Of a stretch of 64,000 nucleotides of DNA, positions 12,817-21,444 are shown one piece after another. Under the pieces are notes generated by a model that did not search any database, was not told the origin of the DNA, and saw only the letters and a list, made by a program, of their open reading frames with translations. This DNA comes from JABFWF01 sp035539135 (GTDB taxonomy: Bacteria; Pseudomonadota; Gammaproteobacteria; Xanthomonadales; Xanthomonadaceae), in assembly GCA_035539135.1 (NCBI GenBank), contig DATLJD010000009.1, positions 1-64,000 on the forward strand, read 5' to 3'. The translations under genes and the position numbers were made by a program. Every line of letters begins with the position of its first letter. Within the stretch, counting starts at the first letter, position 1.

Positions 12817-14733
12817 TCAGCGCTGGGCGACCCGGATGATCTTCGGCGTGACGAAGATCAGCAGCTCCGCCTTGCTCTTCTCGCGCCCGTGGCGCTTGAA
12901 CAGGTTGCCGATCACCGGCAGATCGCCGAGGAACGGGACCTTGGACAGGTCGCGCTGGTCCTTGAACTCGTAGACGCCGCCGATCACCACGGTCTGGCCG
13001 TCCTCCATCAGCACCGCGGTGTTGACCTCCCGCTTGGCGATGGTCGGCACCTGGCCGACGCCGGTGTCGACGAAGCCGGCCACCTCGTCCTTCAGCACGT
13101 CCATGTTCAGGAACACGCGGCCGTCGGCGGTGATGGTCGGGGTGACCTTCATCTGCAGCACCGCTTCCTTGAACTGGACCTGTGGCACCTGGGTGCCGCC
13201 GGCGGTGCCGGCGCCGGTCAGGGTGAGATAGCCCACTTCCTGGCCCTGCTTGATCAGCGCTTCCTTCTGGTTGCTGGTGACCACGCGCGGGTTGGAGATG
13301 ACCTCGCCGCGGCCCTCGGTCTGCAGCGCCGACAGCTCGAGGTCGAGCGCGTAGCCGGCGTTGAGGATCGACAGCGCGACCGATCCGGCGCCCGGCAGCG
13401 TGCTGGGCAGGTTGACGTTCAGGCCGTTGATCGAGGCCGGGGGCTGGCCGGTTGTGCCGCCGGTCACGACGCCGGGCGTCGTGCTGCCAAGGCTGCCGCC
13501 GAAGTTCACGTTCTGCTGGGTCCCGCGAATGCCGAACTTGGCACCGAGCTCGCGCGCGAACGACTCGTTGGCGATCACCACCCGCGCCTCGATCACGACC
13601 TGGTCGACCGGCTTGTCGAGCTGCTGCACGAGGTCGCGGATCGCCTGCACGCGCTGCGGGATGTCGATCACCAGCAGTGTGTTGGTGCGGCGGTCGAAGC
13701 TGATGCTGCCGCGCGCGGACAGGAAGCCGCGGCTCTGCTGCCCGGTGCCGCCGCCACCGCCCGCGCCCTGCTTGCTCTCGTCGGTCAGCAGCTTGGCGAT
13801 GTCTTCCGCGTTGCCGTAGCTGATCGGGATGTACTCCGTGGTCATCTCGACGCGGTTTTCGATCGCGATGCGGGCGTCTTCCTTGTCCTGCTCGTACTTG
13901 GCGATCTCGGACTGCGGCGCGACCCACACCACGTTGCCGTTGCGGCGCTTGTCCAGGCCCTTGGCCTGCAGCACCAGGTCCAGCGCCTGGTCCCACGGCA
14001 CGTTGATCAGGCGCAGGGTGACGTTGCCGGCGACGGTGTCGGAGGCGACGATGTTGAGGTTGGACTCCTCGGCGATCAGCTGCAGGACGGTGCGCACCGG
14101 CACGTCCTGGAAGTTGAAGGTCACCGGACGGCCGGTGTAGCGCTTGGGCGCGGCCGCTTCGCTGGCGCCCGCCGCCGCGGTGGCGCCCATCGCCCTGGCG
14201 GCCGGCGCGCCCGCGGGGCTGGCCGCGCGCGGCACCACCTCGACGATGTAATCGCTGCCGGTCTGGTAGGCCAGCGGCTCGTATCCGCCGGTCATGGTCA
14301 GCAGCAGGCGGGTGCCGGTGCCGCTGCGCGAGGCGTTCACGCTCCGCACCGGAGTGGCGAAGTCGCTCACGTCCAGGCTCTTGCGCAGGCTGTCTGGCAG
14401 GGTCGCATTGCCGATCTGCACCACCACCGAACTGCCCTCGCGCTGCAGGTCGGGCTGGGCGCCCTCGCCGCTGAAGTGCAGGATCAGGCGGCCGGCGCCG
14501 CCGTCACCGCGCTTGAAGTCGATGTCGGAGAGGGTGACGGCCCCCGGCAGCTGCTTGGCCGGATCGTCGGTGTTGGCCACCACCGCCGGCGCGTTCGACG
14601 GATGCATCGCCGGCGGCGCGGCGTGGACACCGCCGACCGCGGCCAGCAGCCCGGCCGCGAGGCCGCACAGGGTCGCCCGCGCGGGCAGGGGGCGCCGGGC
14701 AGGCCGCTGGCTGTTCGCATTCAATACGGTCAT
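12817..14733 (-). CDS. pilQ: Type IV pilus secretin PilQ
   Basis: A 638-residue outer-membrane secretin through which the pilus fibre exits. A signal peptide (about 1-38, ending GGVHA) precedes one AMIN domain (about 65-170, peptidoglycan-binding in this family) and an Ala-rich linker. The STN/secretin N0 domain starts at YTGRPVTFNFQDVPVRTVLQ, followed by N1 and the C-terminal secretin barrel (EVISNPRVVTSNQKEALIKQ; TAVLMEDGQTVVIGGVYEFK). Length is somewhat below that of PilQ proteins with two AMIN domains. It is the last gene of pilMNOPQ, starts 16 nt after pilP and is followed by a strong terminator. Confidence 0.95.
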   Translation of the reverse strand: MTVLNANSQRPARRPLPARATLCGLAAGLLAAVGGVHAAPPAMHPSNAPAVVANTDDPAKQLPGAVTLSDIDFKRGDGGAGRLILHFSGEGAQPDLQREGSSVVVQIGNATLPDSLRKSLDVSDFATPVRSVNASRSGTGTRLLLTMTGGYEPLAYQTGSDYIVEVVPRAASPAGAPAARAMGATAAAGASEAAAPKRYTGRPVTFNFQDVPVRTVLQLIAEESNLNIVASDTVAGNVTLRLINVPWDQALDLVLQAKGLDKRRNGNVVWVAPQSEIAKYEQDKEDARIAIENRVEMTTEYIPISYGNAEDIAKLLTDESKQGAGGGGGTGQQSRGFLSARGSISFDRRTNTLLVIDIPQRVQAIRDLVQQLDKPVDQVVIEARVVIANESFARELGAKFGIRGTQQNVNFGGSLGSTTPGVVTGGTTGQPPASINGLNVNLPSTLPGAGSVALSILNAGYALDLELSALQTEGRGEVISNPRVVTSNQKEALIKQGQEVGYLTLTGAGTAGGTQVPQVQFKEAVLQMKVTPTITADGRVFLNMDVLKDEVAGFVDTGVGQVPTIAKREVNTAVLMEDGQTVVIGGVYEFKDQRDLSKVPFLGDLPVIGNLFKRHGREKSKAELLIFVTPKIIRVAQR

Positions 14734-14749
14734 CGTCCTTCTCCCCCAA

Positions 14750-15307
14750 TCATTGATCTTCGAGCGCGATCGACGCCGGGCGCTCCAGCCACCCGCCCGC
14801 GCCGTCCGGCACCAGTTCGACCAGCTCGATGCGGTCCTCGAACACGCCGGTCACCCGGCCGTCGTTCTGCCCCAGGTATTCGCCCGGACGCACCCGGTAG
14901 GTCACCTTGTCCGGCGCCATCACCAGCGCGACCAGCGCCGGTCCCTTGCCGATGCTGCCGACCATGTCGAGGCTGTCGAGCGGGAACTGCTCGAGCACCT
15001 GCTTGCGCCGGTTCGGGTCCGGGCGCGGGCCGCTGCCGCCGCTGTCCTCGCTGAAGGCGCGGCTGAAGGGATCGCGCAGGTCCTGCGCGGCGTATTCGAA
15101 GGTCTCGAACTGCTGCATCACGGGCAGCGGATCCAGCGGCGGCGCCGGCCGGTTCTTGACCTCGGCGACCCACTTCTCGAGATTCGGCGCGTCGCCCGGC
15201 GTGCTGGTCACGCCGCGGCCGCAGGCGGCCACGGCCAGCGCGGAAAGAACCAGCGCCGCGGAGCGCAGCAGGCGCGCCGGCTTGGGTTGGTTGCGAAGCA
15301 TGCGCAT
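14750..15307 (-). CDS. pilP: Type IV pilus lipoprotein PilP
   Basis: A 185-residue inner-membrane lipoprotein with a lipobox (ALAVAAC, acylated Cys near residue 29). The natively flexible N-terminal stretch includes LRDPFSRAF, the conserved PilP 'DPF' segment. The C-terminal beta-domain (LDMVGSIGKGPALVALVMAP to YRVRPGEYLGQNDGRV) binds the PilQ N0 domain in known homologues. PilP links the PilN/PilO heterodimer to the secretin. Two ATGs (15307 and 15301) are possible; the first, with a purine-rich GGGGGGAA upstream and 1 nt after the pilO stop, is used. Confidence 0.94.
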   Translation of the reverse strand: MRMLRNQPKPARLLRSAALVLSALAVAACGRGVTSTPGDAPNLEKWVAEVKNRPAPPLDPLPVMQQFETFEYAAQDLRDPFSRAFSEDSGGSGPRPDPNRRKQVLEQFPLDSLDMVGSIGKGPALVALVMAPDKVTYRVRPGEYLGQNDGRVTGVFEDRIELVELVPDGAGGWLERPASIALEDQ

Positions 15308-15308
15308 G

Positions 15309-15971
15309 TCAGCCGTTCCCCCCGTTGCCGGCCGCGGCCTGTTCCTGCGCCGCGGCCTCTTCCTCGTCGAGGTAGCGGTAGGTCTTCACCGTGCCCGACA
15401 GCACCAGCGGGATGCTTTCGCGGATGCCGGCCTTGTCGGGATTCTTGGGCTTCAGCGCGATGTCGTGCATGGTCAGGATGACCACCCGCGGCAGCGAAGC
15501 GACGCCGCTGACGAAGGCGCCGAACTGGTGGTAGGTGCCGACCATGCGCAGCTGGATGGGCTTCTCCGCGTAGAACTCCTTCGGCGTCTCCGGGCCCGGC
15601 TGGAACAGCTCGGTGCCCAGCCCGGTCGCGAGCGCGGTCTGCGAAATGTCGACGATCAGGTCCGGCATCTCCGTCTTGCTCGGCAGCTGGCGCAGCATCT
15701 GCTGCAGCTGCTGCTCCATCTGCGCGAGCTGCAGCTTGAGCGGCTCGAGGTTGGCGGCGCGGCCTTCCTTGGTCTCGAAGTCCTGGCGCAGGGTGGCTTC
15801 CTGGCTGGCCAGGGAGTCCAGTTCGTCGCCCTTGCTGCGGGTCAGCACCCACCACAGCAGGCCGAAGATCAGCAGGCCGACGAGCACGCAGAAGCCGATC
15901 TTGAACTCCCGCGGCCACATGCCGATGTTGTTGAAGTCGAGGTCCTTCACGGACATCTTTTTCTTGCTCAC
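15309..15971 (-). CDS. pilO: Type IV pilus inner-membrane protein PilO
   Basis: A 220-residue bitopic protein with a short cytoplasmic N-terminus, a membrane helix at about 25-45 (IGFCVLVGLLIFGLLWWVL) and a coiled coil at about 50-95. The ferredoxin-like periplasmic domain contains PKEFYAEKPIQLRMVGTYHQ. The tail is acidic and Gln-rich. PilO pairs with PilN to form the alignment subcomplex. The gene overlaps pilN by 4 nt. Confidence 0.94.
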   Translation of the reverse strand: MSKKKMSVKDLDFNNIGMWPREFKIGFCVLVGLLIFGLLWWVLTRSKGDELDSLASQEATLRQDFETKEGRAANLEPLKLQLAQMEQQLQQMLRQLPSKTEMPDLIVDISQTALATGLGTELFQPGPETPKEFYAEKPIQLRMVGTYHQFGAFVSGVASLPRVVILTMHDIALKPKNPDKAGIRESIPLVLSGTVKTYRYLDEEEAAAQEQAAAGNGGNG

Positions 15972-16699
15972 GGCGCGGCTCCTCCCTGGGCGGGCGCGGC
16001 GGCGGCGCCGGAATCTGCGGGCGACGCCGGCGCGGCGGGCGTGGCGGGGGCCGGCGCGGTTGCGGCGGGCGCGGTCGCGGGGGCGGCCCCGGCGGCGGGC
16101 TGGGCCGGCTGCGCCGGCGCGTCCGGGATGCCGTCGCCGTTGGTGTCCTTGGGCGCGTTGGGGTTGGCCATGGTCACGCTGAGGGTGAACACGTAGGGCA
16201 ACCCGGCATCGCCCTCGCGCGCCTCGATGATCGACAGCTCCGGCTTGGTCATCCAGCCCGAGCCCTCGAGGTTGCGCATGTAGGTGCTGACCCGCGCGTT
16301 GGACTGCGAGCGGCCCTCGAGGGTGAGCTTGTCGCCCTCCTGCTTGATCGAGGTCAGGATCACCCCGTCGGGGATGGTCCGCACCAGCGAGTCGAACAGG
16401 TGCACCATCTGCGAGCGGTTCGCCTGCAGCTGCTCGATCACTTCCTTGCGCGCCAGCAGCTTGGCCTTCTTCTTGTCGAGCTCCTCGATCTCCTTGATCT
16501 GGGCATCGACCTGGGCGATCTGCTGCTGCAGGTACGCGTTGCGCTCGTTCTGCCCGGCGATCTGGGCGTTGTAGTAGCTGTTGACGACGAACCAGAGCAC
16601 GACGCCGGCGATCGCCGCCAGGCCGAGCATCAGCCCGAATTCCTTCTGGCGCAGCTTGCGCCGCTCCGCGCGCCAGGGGAGCAGATTGATCCTTGCCAT
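15968..16699 (-). CDS. pilN: Type IV pilus inner-membrane protein PilN with Ca-loop-like tail
   Basis: A 243-residue bitopic protein. The cytoplasmic N-terminus INLLPWRAERR is the conserved segment that binds PilM. A membrane helix (LGLAAIAGVVLWFVVN), a coiled coil and a periplasmic ferredoxin-like domain follow, up to about residue 182. Beyond this it carries an unusual Ala/Pro-rich tail of about 60 residues opening with DTNGDGIPD, which has the spacing of a thrombospondin type 3/EF-hand-like calcium loop. PilN of well-studied species lacks such a tail. The start overlaps the pilM stop (TGATG). Confidence 0.93.
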   Translation of the reverse strand: MARINLLPWRAERRKLRQKEFGLMLGLAAIAGVVLWFVVNSYYNAQIAGQNERNAYLQQQIAQVDAQIKEIEELDKKKAKLLARKEVIEQLQANRSQMVHLFDSLVRTIPDGVILTSIKQEGDKLTLEGRSQSNARVSTYMRNLEGSGWMTKPELSIIEAREGDAGLPYVFTLSVTMANPNAPKDTNGDGIPDAPAQPAQPAAGAAPATAPAATAPAPATPAAPASPADSGAAAAPAQGGAAP

Positions 16700-17757
16700 C
16701 AGTCGAAGCTCCTCAGGGCCAGGCCAGCGGCGATCATCAGCGCCGGCGCGTCCTGGGCCAGCGCGTGCGCCTGCACGCGCGGACCGAGGGTCATCTGCGC
16801 CAGCGGGTTGGCGACCACGGTCGGCACGCCGAGCTGCTCCTCGACCATGTCGGCCACGCCCGGGATGGAGGCGCAGCCGCCGGCGAGGACGATCTGGTCG
16901 ACGCGGTTGAACTCGCTGCCCGCGTAGAAGAACTGCAGCAGGCGGCTGATCTGCTGGACCAGCGCCTCCTTGAACGGCTCCAGCACCTCGATCTCGTAGC
17001 TCTCCGGCAGCCCGCCCTGGCGCTTGGCCATGCCGGCTTCCTCGTAGCTGAGGCCGTAGCGGCGCATCACCTCGTCGGTGAGCTGCTTGCCGCCGAACAC
17101 CTGTTCGCGGCTGTACAGGCTGCGGCCGTTGCGCAGGATGTTGAGGGTGGTCATGGTCGCGCCGACGTCCACCAGCGCCATCAGCCCGTCGCGCGGCGCG
17201 TTGAGGGTGTCGGCGAGCAGGGCGAAGGCGTTCTCGATGGCGAAGGCCTCGACGTCCATCACCCGCGCGGTCAGGCCGCCGAGCTCCAGCGCGGAGACGC
17301 GGGTGTCCACGTTCTCGGTGCGCGAGGCGGCCAGCAGGACCTGGACCATTTCGGCATTGCCCTGCAGCGGACCGAGCACCTCGAAGTCGAGGTTCACTTC
17401 ATCGATCGGGTACGGGATGTAGTTGACCGCCTCGAGCTCGACCTGGGATTCCAGGTCGTCCTCGTCGAGGTCGGCCGGCATCGGGATCAGCTTGGTGATC
17501 ACGGCCGAGCCGGCGACGGCCGCGGCGGCGTACTTGGCGCGGCTGCCCGAGCGCGCCATGGCGCGCCGGATCGCCTCGCCCACCGCCTCGACCTCGACGA
17601 TGTTCTTTTCCACCACCGCGTTGGGCGGCAGGGGCTCGACGGCGTAGTGCTCGACCCGGTAGCGGTTGCCCACCCGCGACAACTGCAGGAGCTTGACCGC
17701 GGTCGAGCTGATGTCCACCCCGACGAGAGGCGGTTGGCTCTTTGTGATGAGACCCAC
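16699..17757 (-). CDS. pilM: Type IV pilus actin-like ATPase PilM
   Basis: A 352-residue cytoplasmic actin-like protein. N-terminal VGVDISSTAVKLLQLSR is the phosphate-1 motif, ALVDVGATMTTLNI is phosphate-2, and IVLAGGCASIPGV is the adenosine motif. It polymerises or binds nucleotide and captures the PilN N-terminus. Start GTG 17757 (VGLITKSQPPL) is chosen because AGGGGAG lies just upstream; the longer reading from 17775 would include this ribosome-binding site in the coding sequence. It is the first gene of pilMNOPQ, divergent from mrcA. Confidence 0.95.
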   Translation of the reverse strand: MGLITKSQPPLVGVDISSTAVKLLQLSRVGNRYRVEHYAVEPLPPNAVVEKNIVEVEAVGEAIRRAMARSGSRAKYAAAAVAGSAVITKLIPMPADLDEDDLESQVELEAVNYIPYPIDEVNLDFEVLGPLQGNAEMVQVLLAASRTENVDTRVSALELGGLTARVMDVEAFAIENAFALLADTLNAPRDGLMALVDVGATMTTLNILRNGRSLYSREQVFGGKQLTDEVMRRYGLSYEEAGMAKRQGGLPESYEIEVLEPFKEALVQQISRLLQFFYAGSEFNRVDQIVLAGGCASIPGVADMVEEQLGVPTVVANPLAQMTLGPRVQAHALAQDAPALMIAAGLALRSFD

Positions 17758-17808
17758 GTTTTCTCCCCTATTCACGGGCGCTTACGCGCACTACGTGCCC
17801 CAGAGCAT

Positions 17809-17837
17809 TAAATAACGGACTTTTTACGGCATGGCAA
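17809..17837 (-). promoter_or_regulatory. Candidate sigma-70 promoter of pilMNOPQ
   Basis: On the minus strand, TTGCCA (17837-17832) and TATTTA (17814-17809) are separated by exactly 17 bp. This sits about 50 nt upstream of the pilM GTG, in the most AT-rich part of the pilM-mrcA gap. Assigned by pattern only. Confidence 0.5.
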
Positions 17838-17928
17838 TCCCCCCGGCCGCCAAGTCCCCCTCTGCCCCGCCCGTAGAACGCCCTCACGGCCCGGGACCGG
17901 CCGCACGGGACCGTCCGGATGCCTCCTC

Positions 17929-17934
17929 TATACT
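17929..17934 (+). promoter_or_regulatory. Candidate -10 box of mrcA
   Basis: TATACT lies 47 nt upstream of the mrcA ATG at 17982. No good -35 hexamer is visible. If real, transcription would start near 17941, which excludes the longer mrcA reading from 17919 and supports the ATG at 17982. Confidence 0.4.
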
Positions 17935-17981
17935 CCCCGGTGTTTCACATCCGCAACACGCACCGCGAGGATTCCCGCCCG

Positions 17982-20507
17982 ATGCCCCGTCTCCGCCGCC
18001 TGCTGCGCTGGGCGTTTTTCGCCGTGGCCGCCCTCTGCCTGGCCGGCGCGGCCGCCTTCGGCGTCCTGTACTACGTCGTCTCCTCGCGGTTGCCGGACGT
18101 GCAGTCCCTGCGCCACGTCGAACTGCAGGAGCCGCTGTACGTGCATGCCCGGGACGGCGGGCTGATGGCCCTGTTCGGCGAGACCCGGCGCTACCCGGTG
18201 GACATCCGCGAGGTCCCGCTGCGGCAGAAGCAGGCCTTCATCGCGATCGAGGACAACCGCTTCTACCAGCACCACGGGGTGGACTACAAAGGCGTGTTCC
18301 GCGCGATCTGGCTGCTGGCGACCACCGACGACAAGCGGGTTCCGGGCGGCTCGACCATCACCCAGCAGGTCGCCCGCCAGTTCTTCCTGAGCTCCGAGTA
18401 CAGCTACACGCGCAAGTTCGCCGAGATGCTGCTGGCGCTGAAGATGGAGCGCGAGCTCTCCAAGGACATCATCTTCGAGCTGTACCTCAACAAGAGCTTC
18501 TTCGGCAACCGCGCCTACGGCATCGGCGCCGCCGCCGAGTACTACTACGGCAAGAAGCTCGGCGAGCTGAGCCTGGACGAGATGGCCACCCTGGCCTCGA
18601 TCCCGAAGTTCCCGTCCAGCGGCAACCCGATCACCAATCCCGAGCGCGCCCGCATCCGCCGCGACTACGTGCTGCAGCGCATGCGCGAGCTCGGCTTCAT
18701 CAGCCGCGCCGAGGAGACCGCCGCGCAGGCCGCGCCGATGCACGCCAGCCCGCACGAGCCGCCGGTCGAGGTCTACGCGCCCTACGTCGCCGAGATGGTG
18801 CGGCGCGAGATGATCGACCGCTACGGCGGCGACGTGCTGACCCGGGGCTACCACGTCACCACCACCATCGACCCGGCGCTGCAGGCCGCCGCCCAGCAGG
18901 CCGTGCGCGACGGCCTGGAGGGCTACGACCACCGCCACGGCTGGCGCGGGGCCGAACAGCACTTCGACCTCGCCGCCGACGAGGACGCGGCGGCCGCGGG
19001 CAAGCGCCTGCGCGGGATCGTCACCCAGGGCGTGCTGCGGCCGGCGATCGTCCTGCGCGACGAGGGCGCGGGCGTCGTGGCCGCGCTGGCCGACGGCAGC
19101 ACCATCACGATCGACGCCGACGGCGCCCGCTGGACCGGCAAGCGCCCCGCCGCCCTGCTCAAGCGCGGCGACCTGGTGCGGGTGCGCCGCGCCGAGCCGC
19201 CGGCGCAGGACAAGGACAAGGACAAGGACAAGGAGAAGCCGCAGGACGACAAGGCGGCCACGGAGGGCGAGCCGCGCTGGCTGCTCGAGCAGCTGCCGCG
19301 CGCGCAGTCGGCGCTGGTCTCGCTGGAAGCCGACACTGGCGCGCTGCGCGCGCTGATCGGCGGCTACAGCTTCGCCGCCAACAAGTTCAACCGCGCGATC
19401 CAGGCGCGCCGCCAGCCGGGATCGAGCTTCAAGCCGTTCCTGTACGCGGCCGCGTTCGAGCGCGGCTTCAACCCCGCCTCGATCGTGCTCGACGCGCCGG
19501 TGGTGTTCAAGGACCGCCGCGGCCACCTGTGGCGGCCGCAGAACGACAGCGGCAATTTCGCCGGCCCGATGCGCCTGCGCGAGGCGCTGGTGCAATCGCG
19601 CAACCTGGTCTCGGTGCGCCTGCTGGACGCGATCGGGGTGGACTACGCGCGCCGCTACATCAGCCACTTCGGCATCGACGAGGCGCTGCTGCCGCCGAAC
19701 CTGTCGATGTCGCTGGGCACCGCCTCGCTGGCGCCGATGATGGTCGCGCGCGGCTACGCTGTGTTCGCCAACGGCGGCTCGCGGATCACGCCGTACTTCA
19801 TCGACGAGATCCGCGACCGCGACGGCCGCCTGATCTTCAAGGAGAAACCGGCGGTCGCGTGCCGCAGTTGCGGGGTCTCGGCCGCAGCGCCCGGCGCGCC
19901 GGCAAAGCCGGTGTCCAACGTCGTGGCCGGCTTCGACCTCGGCCCGGCCGGAGCCGCGCCGGCCGTGCGCGAGACCAGCAAGGCGACCGAGCCGGCCGCG
20001 CCGCCGCCGGCCGACGCCAACATCGCCCCGCGCGCGATCGACCCGCGGGTGGCCTACCAGCTGGTGTCGATGATGCGCGACGTCGTCCAGCGCGGCACCG
20101 GCGTCGCCGCCAAGGTGCTCGGCCGCGAGGACGTGGGCGGCAAGACCGGTTCGACCAACGATCACCGCGACGCCTGGTTCTCCGGTTTCGGCGGCGGCAT
20201 CGTCACCACCGTCTGGGTCGGCCGCGACGACTTCCGCTCGCTCGGCTACCGCGAATACGGCGGCAAGGCCGCGCTGCCGGTCTGGATCGACTACATGCGG
20301 GTCGCACTGAAGGACCGGCCGGTCGCGGCCAACGATCCGCCGCCGGGCATGATCAAGGTCGCGGTCGGCCCCGGCGGCCGGCTGCTGCCCGAGGGCGAAT
20401 CCGGGATCGTCGAGTGGGTCAAGACCGAGGACCTCGAACGCATGGCGACCGAAACCGAGTACCCGGACGACGCGGCGCAGGACGAGGAAGCGTTCGACAT
20501 CTTCTGA
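17982..20507 (+). CDS. mrcA: Penicillin-binding protein 1A (bifunctional transglycosylase/transpeptidase)
   Basis: An 841-residue inner-membrane peptidoglycan synthase. The N-terminal anchor is about 9-31 (WAFFAVAALCLAGAAAFGVL). The GT51 glycosyltransferase domain carries the catalytic Glu in AIEDNRFYQHHGVD and also GGSTITQQVARQ. The OB-like insert contains a Lys/Asp hexanucleotide run. The transpeptidase domain has the nucleophile Ser in PGSSFKPF, SRN in VQSRNLVS and KTG in GGKTGSTND. A CRSCG pair and an Ala/Pro-rich linker interrupt the transpeptidase domain. In many gammaproteobacteria mrcA is divergent from pilM, as here. Start ATG 17982 was chosen from the upstream -10-like box and the proximity of the membrane anchor. 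Confidence 0.95.
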   Translation: MPRLRRLLRWAFFAVAALCLAGAAAFGVLYYVVSSRLPDVQSLRHVELQEPLYVHARDGGLMALFGETRRYPVDIREVPLRQKQAFIAIEDNRFYQHHGVDYKGVFRAIWLLATTDDKRVPGGSTITQQVARQFFLSSEYSYTRKFAEMLLALKMERELSKDIIFELYLNKSFFGNRAYGIGAAAEYYYGKKLGELSLDEMATLASIPKFPSSGNPITNPERARIRRDYVLQRMRELGFISRAEETAAQAAPMHASPHEPPVEVYAPYVAEMVRREMIDRYGGDVLTRGYHVTTTIDPALQAAAQQAVRDGLEGYDHRHGWRGAEQHFDLAADEDAAAAGKRLRGIVTQGVLRPAIVLRDEGAGVVAALADGSTITIDADGARWTGKRPAALLKRGDLVRVRRAEPPAQDKDKDKDKEKPQDDKAATEGEPRWLLEQLPRAQSALVSLEADTGALRALIGGYSFAANKFNRAIQARRQPGSSFKPFLYAAAFERGFNPASIVLDAPVVFKDRRGHLWRPQNDSGNFAGPMRLREALVQSRNLVSVRLLDAIGVDYARRYISHFGIDEALLPPNLSMSLGTASLAPMMVARGYAVFANGGSRITPYFIDEIRDRDGRLIFKEKPAVACRSCGVSAAAPGAPAKPVSNVVAGFDLGPAGAAPAVRETSKATEPAAPPPADANIAPRAIDPRVAYQLVSMMRDVVQRGTGVAAKVLGREDVGGKTGSTNDHRDAWFSGFGGGIVTTVWVGRDDFRSLGYREYGGKAALPVWIDYMRVALKDRPVAANDPPPGMIKVAVGPGGRLLPEGESGIVEWVKTEDLERMATETEYPDDAAQDEEAFDIF
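19209..19238 (+). repeat. In-frame hexanucleotide repeat in mrcA (GACAAG)
   Basis: Four perfect GACAAG units and one variant (GAGAAG) encode alternating Asp-Lys in the region between the transglycosylase and transpeptidase domains. Slippage by whole units keeps the frame, so length variation between strains would be tolerated. Confidence 0.8.
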
Positions 20508-20566
20508 ACCGTCGGGTCGCGGGCGACGCACGCGCTCCCGGCGCCGCGCGCTTCCCGCACGCCGTC

Positions 20567-20585
20567 ATCCCGGCGAAGCCGGGAT
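20567..20585. repeat. Short palindrome downstream of mrcA (GTCATCCCGG type)
   Basis: ATCCCGGC and GCCGGGAT flank a GAA loop, 60 nt after the mrcA stop. This is a widespread proteobacterial intergenic palindrome type, distinct from the CCTCTCCCGC family elsewhere in the window. It may serve as the mrcA transcript end; no T-run follows. The rest of 20508-20710 holds no convincing gene. Confidence 0.55.
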
Positions 20586-20710
20586 CCATTGCGGCGGCTG
20601 CGACGGCCCGGATGGGGCGTTCGACCGCAGGGGTCGGCGTTTCACCTTCCTCCACGGCGCCCCCGCGTCCATGCGCTACAGTGGCGCCAGGTCGCCGCGT
20701 GGGAGGTCGC

Positions 20711-21370
20711 ATGCGTCAGGTCCGCCACCACGCGCAGCATGCCCAGACCCGCACCCGCGAGCGTCGCCACCGGCTCGCGCACGAAGCCGCCCGGCTGATG
20801 GCCGAGGGCGGCATCCGCGACTACCACCAGGCCAAGCTCAAGGCCGCCGCGCGCCTGGGCATCCTCGACGACGCCTCGCTGCCGCGGAACCGCGAGATCG
20901 AGGACGCGCTGCGCGAGTACCAGCGCCTGTTCCTCGGCGACGCCCAGGCCGCCGACCTGCGCCGCCGGCGCGAGGCCGCCGCGCAGGCGCTGGACTTCTT
21001 CGCGCCGTTCCGGCCGCGGCTGGTCGGGCCGGTGCTGGACGGCACCGCGGACGCCAACTCGGCGGTGACGCTGCACCTGCACGCGGACGACGCCGAGGCG
21101 GTCGCGCGCTTCCTCGAGGACCAGCGGATCCCCGCGCAGTCGCGCACGCGCCGCCTGCGCCTGGACCGCGAGCGCAACCTCGATGCGCCGGTGTGGCTGT
21201 TCTCCGCCGACGGCCTCGCCTTCGACCTGACCGTGCTGCCGCTGGACGCGCTGCGCCAGGCGCCGCTGTCGGGCATCGACGAGAAGCCGATGAAGCGCGC
21301 CTCGCTCGGCCAGCTGCACGCCCTGCTCGCCGAGGACGAGATCGCCGGCTACGAAGCCGGCAACGGCTGA
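20711..21370 (+). CDS. Conserved hypothetical protein
   Basis: A 219-residue soluble protein without signal peptide or membrane segment. It starts with a His/Arg-rich helix (MRQVRHHAQHAQTRTRERRH) followed by RLMAEGGIRDYHQAKLKAAA. An Arg-rich middle (DLRRRREAAAQAL) leads to a mixed alpha/beta C-terminal half containing RPRLVGPVLDGTADANSAVT and LAFDLTVLPLDAL. The latter has the feel of a nucleotidyltransferase-like domain, but no catalytic GS...D pair can be pointed to, so no function is assigned. GGGAGG precedes the ATG by 4 nt. It stands alone between mrcA and the convergent gltA. Confidence 0.75.
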   Translation: MRQVRHHAQHAQTRTRERRHRLAHEAARLMAEGGIRDYHQAKLKAAARLGILDDASLPRNREIEDALREYQRLFLGDAQAADLRRRREAAAQALDFFAPFRPRLVGPVLDGTADANSAVTLHLHADDAEAVARFLEDQRIPAQSRTRRLRLDRERNLDAPVWLFSADGLAFDLTVLPLDALRQAPLSGIDEKPMKRASLGQLHALLAEDEIAGYEAGNG

Positions 21371-21387
21371 GCGCTCGCCCGGAACGC

Positions 21388-21414
21388 GAACGCCCCGCGG
21401 GGGGCGGGGCGTTC
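21388..21414. terminator. Hairpin between convergent hypothetical gene and gltA
   Basis: A perfect 9-bp stem (GAACGCCCC with GGGGCGTTC) and a 9-nt G-rich loop between two convergent stops. No T-run follows on either strand, so it may be a bidirectional pause or termination element. Confidence 0.55.
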
Positions 21415-21444
21415 GTGGGAGGTGCGGTGGCCGCGAAGCGCGCC

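Noticed and set aside
17919..17982. Longer mrcA start at 17919
   Set aside because: It lies upstream of the TATACT -10 candidate and adds residues unlike the family N-terminus.
17928..20531. A very long minus-strand open frame antisense to mrcA
   Set aside because: GC-rich genes often leave antisense frames open. The encoded protein is low-complexity (Arg, Gly, Val, His rich) with no domain, while the plus-strand frame has full PBP1a motifs.
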